8,680 nucleotides of DNA from Armatimonadetes bacterium UBA5419 (GTDB lineage: Bacteria; Armatimonadota; UBA10988). The notes beneath the pieces were generated by a model. It was given only the letters and a program-made list of their open reading frames with translations. It had not been told where the DNA came from and ran no database searches. Location: contig DHNJ01000230.1 in NCBI GenBank assembly GCA_002409445.1, positions 1 to 8,680 on the forward strand. Reading direction: 5' to 3'. This document shows positions 5,830 to 8,680 of this stretch, one piece after another. Every line of letters starts with the position of its first letter. The stretch's first letter is position 1. The position numbers and the translations under genes are program-made.

Positions 5830-7093
5830 CGGTGGCCTCTTTCGTCGTCACTCGCAGCACACGCGCGGTCGGGTTCCAGTCGACCGTCAGCGCCAGATGC
5901 TCGGCCAGCGCACCGACTGGCACCAGCAGCGCTTGGTCGATCAAAACCGGCAGCGGGTTCAGCAACAGCGGCGCGTCGCCGCTCGACAGCGCGCCGGTGG
6001 TCGGATCCAAGTCTAGTTCACGATCGCCCATGGTCAGGCGCAGCGTCGCGCCTTGGGGGGTCACCATCCAGCCGATCTGCGGCGCCAGCGCCTGCAGCGG
6101 CAGCAAGACGTCATCGCCGACGATGCGCGGCGCGGGCAGGTAGAAGCTGCGCCGGTTGCGCACATAGACGGTCGGCGCGCGGCGGCTCGGGCCGGGGATC
6201 AGGGTCGGCTCGAGGTCACCGCTCTCGGTGCCCGGCACCAAGGAGCCCGTCCCGTCCAGTGTCCGCACGATGGGCCGGCTCGCCGAGCGCGAGACCTGCG
6301 AACAGAGCAGACCCGCCACCTCCGGCAGCCACGCACCGGCCGTCTCGCCGTCCAGCCCCTCGGTCAAGCGCCGCGGCGTGCCCGGCTCGGGGCGGATCTC
6401 ATACAGTTCGTCGCGGACCTGTGCCTCGGTCACGCGCGCGGCCAGTAGCAGGTTCGCCCCCGGCGCCCAGCTCAAGCCGGTGACCTGCTGGTCGGTCAGC
6501 GTCGCGACCTCCACCTCACCGCCGGCCGCGTCGCGGATGACCAGCACCTGGCTGCGACGCGTAGCCTCAGGCAGGTCGCGCAAATAGGCCAGCCGCGAAC
6601 CGTCGGGCGACCAGACCGGGTACAGCTCAGAGGTCGGCGTGTCGGTCAGGCGCTGGACGTTCTGGCCGTGGCGGTCACAGACGAAGACCTCGTACGCGCC
6701 ACCCGGTACATTCGCGGTGTACGCCAGCCAGCCGCCGTCGGGCGACCAGCTCGGCGCATGACCGACGGGGATGATCTGCCGCGACATGCCGCTGGCCAGG
6801 TCGTGGGTGTAGATGGCGAACTCATTGGTCGCTGCGTCGAACGACTCGTAGACCAGCGCCGAGCCGTCCGGGGCCGCGCGCAGCGAGACTTCGCGGTCGG
6901 TGGTGTTGGTCAGCCGCTGCAGGCCCCGGCCTTCGCCGCTGACCATGTAGATGTCGCCGTTGCGCAGGAAGGCGACCTGGTCGTCGGGGCGCAGCAGGCC
7001 TTCGGCGGCGGGCAGCACCTCCTCCTGACCCAGCGCGGCACACGCCAGGGCCAAGCTCGCGGCCATCAGGCTGGCCAGCCGGCGGAGGGTCAT
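5762..7093 (-). CDS. Exported TolB-like (PD40) propeller protein with C-terminal copper-amine-oxidase-N-like domain
   Basis: A 443-residue exported protein. The signal peptide is MTLRRLASLMAASLALACAALG, cleaved near residue 22; its Cys18 sits in ALAC, a poor lipobox. Residues 38-300 form a TolB/WD40-like propeller with the PD40 motif (SWSPDGGWLAYTAN at 115-128, VWSPDGSRLAYLRD at 160-173, and a weaker AAPDGSALVYES at 73-84). Residues about 308-417 match the stalk-like copper amine oxidase N-terminal domain, with the paired signatures DDVLLPLQALAPQIGW and QALLVPVGALAEHLALTVDW. Such domains are usually cell-surface modules and lack amine oxidase activity. The hydrophilic tail (420-443) lies almost wholly in the stretch overlapping rph. 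The ATG at 7093 is chosen because GAGGAG sits 8 bases upstream and the signal peptide begins there; a frame extending to 7147 would start upstream of the predicted transcription start. No TolA, Pal or TolQR gene is nearby, so it should not be called tolB. Confidence 0.88.
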   Translation of the reverse strand: MTLRRLASLMAASLALACAALGQEEVLPAAEGLLRPDDQVAFLRNGDIYMVSGEGRGLQRLTNTTDREVSLRAAPDGSALVYESFDAATNEFAIYTHDLASGMSRQIIPVGHAPSWSPDGGWLAYTANVPGGAYEVFVCDRHGQNVQRLTDTPTSELYPVWSPDGSRLAYLRDLPEATRRSQVLVIRDAAGGEVEVATLTDQQVTGLSWAPGANLLLAARVTEAQVRDELYEIRPEPGTPRRLTEGLDGETAGAWLPEVAGLLCSQVSRSASRPIVRTLDGTGSLVPGTESGDLEPTLIPGPSRRAPTVYVRNRRSFYLPAPRIVGDDVLLPLQALAPQIGWMVTPQGATLRLTMGDRELDLDPTTGALSSGDAPLLLNPLPVLIDQALLVPVGALAEHLALTVDWNPTARVLRVTTKEATDEPSERPETERVAPSDPEPGIQ

Positions 7094-7108
7094 GTTAAGG
7101 GCTCCTCG

Positions 7109-7138
7109 TTGACACTTCTGGCCAGCAATGGCCATAAT
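7109..7138 (+). promoter_or_regulatory. Promoter for the methyltransferase
   Basis: A perfect -35 TTGACA at 7109-7114, an 18-bp spacer, and -10 CATAAT at 7133-7138 (5 of 6). The expected transcript start is near 7145, giving a leader of about 58 bases before the TTG at 7203. It overlaps the opposing promoter at 7137-7138. Confidence 0.6.
7119..7134. promoter_or_regulatory. TGGCCA inverted repeat, candidate operator
   Basis: TGGCCA at 7119-7124 and TGGCCA at 7129-7134 are separated by GCAA. Each half is itself a palindrome, so the pair reads as both a direct and an inverted repeat. It lies inside the spacer of the plus-strand promoter, touches its -10, and is near the start of the minus-strand transcript, so a bound protein or hairpin could affect both directions. 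No regulator gene is visible nearby. Confidence 0.4.
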
Positions 7139-7166
7139 CCTAGGCATCCAGCGGCGGTAGCGTCAA
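7137..7166 (-). promoter_or_regulatory. Promoter for the PD40 propeller-rph operon
   Basis: On the minus strand -35 TTGACG (5 of 6) at 7166-7161, an 18-bp spacer, and -10 TAGGAT (4 of 6) at 7142-7137. The expected start is near 7130, giving a leader of about 37 bases that includes the GAGGAG ribosome site. TAGGAT with an 18-bp spacer resembles the element proposed before the prepilin gene. Confidence 0.6.
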
Positions 7167-7202
7167 GCCTGCGCGCCGCGGTGACAGAAAGGCTCGGCCC
7201 GG

Positions 7203-7967
7203 TTGCGCGACGACGAACACCGCCGTATGGCCCATTTCGAGGACCACTACTGGTGGTTCGTTGGGCGGCGCTACCTTCTGGCCGCGCTGCTCGACCGGCA
7301 CCTCCCGCCCCAAGCCGACCGCCGCATCCTCGATGTCGGCTGCGGCAGCGGCGGCGTGCTCGGCCTGCTGCAGCGCTACGGCCAGGCGGTCGGCCTCGAC
7401 CCCTACCGCACCCCGCTGAGGCTCGCCGCCGATCGCGGCTTCCGCCACCTGGTCCGCGGCGACGGCGTCAGCCTGCCCTTCGCCGACGGCGCCTTCGACC
7501 TCGTCACCTCGCTCGACGTCATCGAGCACATCGCCGACGACCACGCCGCGGCGACCGAGATCGCCCGCGTACTGCGGCCGGGTGGCCACTTCTTCTGCGC
7601 CGTGCCAGCGTACCAGTTCCTCTGGAGCCAGCACGACGAGGCGCTGAGCCACCATCGCCGCTACACCGCCCGCGGCCTGCGCGGTGTGCTCGAGGTCGCG
7701 GGCCTCGAGGTCTTCCGGCTGACCTATGCGATCAGCTTTCTCCTGCCCGTCGTGCTCGCCCTGCGGGGTAGCGAACGGCTTCTGCCACGCCGCGGCGCGG
7801 CGCCCCAGAGCGGCTTGATGGAGCTGCCCGGGCCGCTCAACCGCCTCTGCCTGGCGACGCTCGAGCTGGAGGCACGTCTGGTGCCGTTCGTCAACTTCCC
7901 CGCCGGCGTCTCGGTCCTCGCGCTCGCTCGCAAGCCAGCCGCACCGGCCTCGGAGCACCTGCCGTGA
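7203..7967 (+). CDS. Class I SAM-dependent methyltransferase
   Basis: A 254-residue soluble methyltransferase of the Rossmann-like class I fold (Methyltransf_11/23 type). The SAM-binding motif ILDVGCGSGG is at 42-51, the acidic ribose-binding residue is Asp66 in GLDPY, and later motifs are FDLVTSLDVIEH at 98-109 and EIARVLRPGG at 119-128. The N-terminal HFEDHYWWFVGRR (11-23) and the HDEALSHHRRYT segment (144-155) mark a bacterial subgroup often found with glycosyltransferases and polysaccharide or lipid genes; the substrate cannot be read from sequence. Residues 173-188 are hydrophobic and may contact membrane or a lipid substrate. The start is TTG at 7203 with AGAAAGG 10 bases upstream, preferred because related proteins usually have a few residues before the ED-WWF motif. 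ATG 7227 (MAHFED) is the alternative. The next gene follows 10 bases after the stop. Confidence 0.9.
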   Translation: MRDDEHRRMAHFEDHYWWFVGRRYLLAALLDRHLPPQADRRILDVGCGSGGVLGLLQRYGQAVGLDPYRTPLRLAADRGFRHLVRGDGVSLPFADGAFDLVTSLDVIEHIADDHAAATEIARVLRPGGHFFCAVPAYQFLWSQHDEALSHHRRYTARGLRGVLEVAGLEVFRLTYAISFLLPVVLALRGSERLLPRRGAAPQSGLMELPGPLNRLCLATLELEARLVPFVNFPAGVSVLALARKPAAPASEHLP

Positions 7968-7977
7968 GCGCTTCATC

Positions 7978-8373
7978 ATGCTCCTCCCAACGCCGTGCGG
8001 CGCCCCCGGCTTCATGAAGGCCTGGGAAGAGGATGGATACTGGTACCTGCATGTCTCCGGCGGGCGGGTGGGCGACACCTTCATCGAACCCGAAGACGTC
8101 GGTCCCCTCGTCGAGCCGCCGCGCCTGCTCATGGAGTGGACCGAGCTCGAGTCTAGCGCACACGGCGACGGATCGACCAAGTTCACACGGTTGGCCGCCG
8201 GCTGGCTGACCTTCACCGTTCGCTACCACCGCTGGCAGCCCGCCGATCCGGCCCAGCCGTTGATCGAGTTCGAGGTCGTCATGCGCCACCCGACCGAGGA
8301 CGAATTCGTCAATCCTGAGCCGCCCGACTGGGTCCATCCGGACCGCTGGGAGGACGGCTGGTTGATCCTCTGA
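7978..8373 (+). CDS. Small Trp-rich acidic protein of unknown function
   Basis: A predicted 131-residue protein that I do not recognise. There is no signal peptide or membrane helix. It is acidic and unusually rich in tryptophan, with 8 in 131 residues: W16, W22, W54, W76, W86, W118, W124 and W128. The middle (RLLMEWTELE, then FTRLAAGWLTFTVRYHRW, then IEFEVVMRHP) alternates hydrophobic and polar residues like beta strands, and the end is PPDWVHPDRWEDGWLIL. It starts 10 bases after the methyltransferase stop, so the two are probably co-transcribed. The ribosome site is weak for both ATG 7978 and ATG 8014 (MKAWEEDGYW). The second gives a cleaner N-terminus, since the first 12 residues are Pro/Cys-rich and look untypical. 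A small beta-sheet domain is plausible, but no function can be inferred. Confidence 0.65.
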   Translation: MLLPTPCGAPGFMKAWEEDGYWYLHVSGGRVGDTFIEPEDVGPLVEPPRLLMEWTELESSAHGDGSTKFTRLAAGWLTFTVRYHRWQPADPAQPLIEFEVVMRHPTEDEFVNPEPPDWVHPDRWEDGWLIL

Positions 8374-8390
8374 ACAACCTGCATGGGCCA

Positions 8391-8420
8391 TTGTCTTCTT
8401 GGGAAGGATCGTGCTAGGCT
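8391..8420 (+). promoter_or_regulatory. Candidate promoter for the prepilin-like gene
   Basis: -35 TTGTCT (4 of 6) at 8391-8396, an 18-bp spacer, and -10 TAGGCT at 8415-8420 (3 of 6, but close to the TAGGAT element at 7137-7142). It lies just after the stop of the upstream gene and would give a leader of about 74 bases starting near 8427. Confidence 0.45.
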
Positions 8421-8439
8421 CCGCCGAACTGGTCGGTAG

Positions 8440-8461
8440 CGGCCCGTTAAGAGTCGGGCCG
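8440..8461 (+). promoter_or_regulatory. Hairpin 1 in the prepilin leader
   Basis: CGGCCCG at 8440-8446 pairs perfectly with CGGGCCG at 8455-8461 around an 8-base loop (TTAAGAGT), a 7-bp all-GC stem. It sits in the predicted 5' leader between promoter and ribosome site. No T-run follows, so it is not a typical terminator. It may stabilise the transcript or take part in regulation. Confidence 0.5.
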
Positions 8462-8470
8462 AGTGGAACT

Positions 8471-8490
8471 GCCCCACGGGGGCGAAGGAG
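8471..8490 (+). promoter_or_regulatory. Hairpin 2 abutting the prepilin ribosome site
   Basis: GCCCC at 8471-8475 pairs with GGGGC at 8479-8483 around a 3-base loop. It ends one base before the strong ribosome site AAGGAG at 8485-8490, which is 10 bases before the ATG at 8501. Stacked directly against the ribosome site, the stem could modulate initiation. Confidence 0.45.
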
Positions 8491-8500
8491 TCATCAGATC

Positions 8501-8680
8501 ATGCAACGCAAGCGAGCATTCACCCTCATCGAGTTGCTCGTTGTCATCGCGATCATCGCGATCTTGGCCGCGATCCTCTTCCCGGTCTTTGCCAAAGCCC
8601 GGGAGAAGGCGCGCCAGGCGAGCTGTTCGAGCAACATGAAGCAGATCGGCCTCGCCTTCCTGCAGTACGCGCAGGACTAC
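8501..8680 (+). CDS. Prepilin-like protein (type II secretion/DUF1559 type), 3' truncated by the window
   Basis: The first 60 codons of a type IV prepilin-like protein; the rest lies beyond the right edge. A short basic leader (MQRKRA) precedes FTLIELLVVIAIIAILAAIL, the helix that prepilin peptidase exposes and that anchors the subunit in the membrane before assembly. The Glu at mature position +5 is present (Glu11). The residue before the cut is Ala6 rather than the usual Gly. FPVFAKAREKARQASCSSN and MKQIGLAFLQYAQDY then match the large families of such proteins in Armatimonadota and Planctomycetes, where dozens of paralogs with different C-terminal domains are common. It is probably an exported pseudopilin or surface filament subunit. 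The C-terminal domain that would define its role is missing. Confidence 0.93.
   Translation, partial: MQRKRAFTLIELLVVIAIIAILAAILFPVFAKAREKARQASCSSNMKQIGLAFLQYAQDY

Noticed and set aside
5762..7093. Calling the PD40 protein TolB of the Tol-Pal system
   Set aside because: It has a C-terminal copper-amine-oxidase-N-like domain, lacks the TolB N-terminal domain, and has no tolQRA or pal neighbours.
7140..8216. Long minus-strand open frame opposite the methyltransferase
   Set aside because: The plus strand has clear SAM-methyltransferase motifs; the antisense translation has no recognisable domain and crosses the divergent promoter region.
7891..8391. Minus-strand open frame opposite the Trp-rich protein
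   Set aside because: No ribosome site or recognisable motif. The plus-strand frame follows the methyltransferase directly and looks more protein-like, though neither is proven.
8419..8490. Outer helix CTCCGCC with GGC-GAA-GGAG that would hide the prepilin ribosome site
   Set aside because: The left strand lies in or just after the predicted -10 box, upstream of the expected transcript start, so it would not be in the RNA.

Overview
The window is about two-thirds G+C and densely coding. It looks like a chromosomal segment of an environmental bacterium, most likely Armatimonadota. The best clue is the truncated gene at the right edge, a short-leader prepilin of the kind that phylum carries in many copies (FTLIELLVVIA, then FPVFAKAREKARQ, then KQIGLAFLQYAQDY). 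No rRNA, tRNA, CRISPR array, transposase or phage gene is visible.

Layout. (1) 1-2275, minus strand: a small two-helix membrane protein running off the left edge lies just downstream of a complete FGGY-family sugar kinase, which has its own extended -10 promoter. Upstream is a 421-base non-coding gap holding two copies of a hairpin-forming repeat of about 40 bp. (2) 2276-3643, minus: an exported PQQ-type beta-propeller protein with a Pro/Glu-rich tail. (3) 3770-5110, plus: a lipoprotein with LVIVD-type propeller repeats. It converges on the next gene so tightly that the two share a CTAG at their stop codons. (4) 5107-7093, minus: an exported TolB-like (PD40) propeller protein with a C-terminal copper-amine-oxidase-N-type domain, followed by RNase PH (rph), whose start lies 68 bp inside the upstream gene. 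(5) 7203-8373, plus: a class I SAM-dependent methyltransferase and a small Trp-rich protein of unknown function. (6) 8501 to the right edge, plus: the prepilin-like gene behind a candidate promoter and a leader with two GC-rich hairpins.

How it fits together. Three unrelated-looking propeller proteins carrying export signals sit within 5 kb, together with RNase PH (tRNA 3'-end maturation), a sugar kinase and a methyltransferase. I see no single pathway linking them; it reads as ordinary housekeeping and cell-envelope chromosome. The best-supported non-coding signals are near-consensus promoters with 18-bp spacers. Two of them face each other between the propeller/rph operon and the methyltransferase, overlap at their -10 boxes, and carry a TGGCCA inverted repeat. 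I found no convincing new defence, mobile or biosynthetic system. The most interesting items are that promoter pair, the 40-bp hairpin repeat, the propeller/rph overlap and the prepilin leader.
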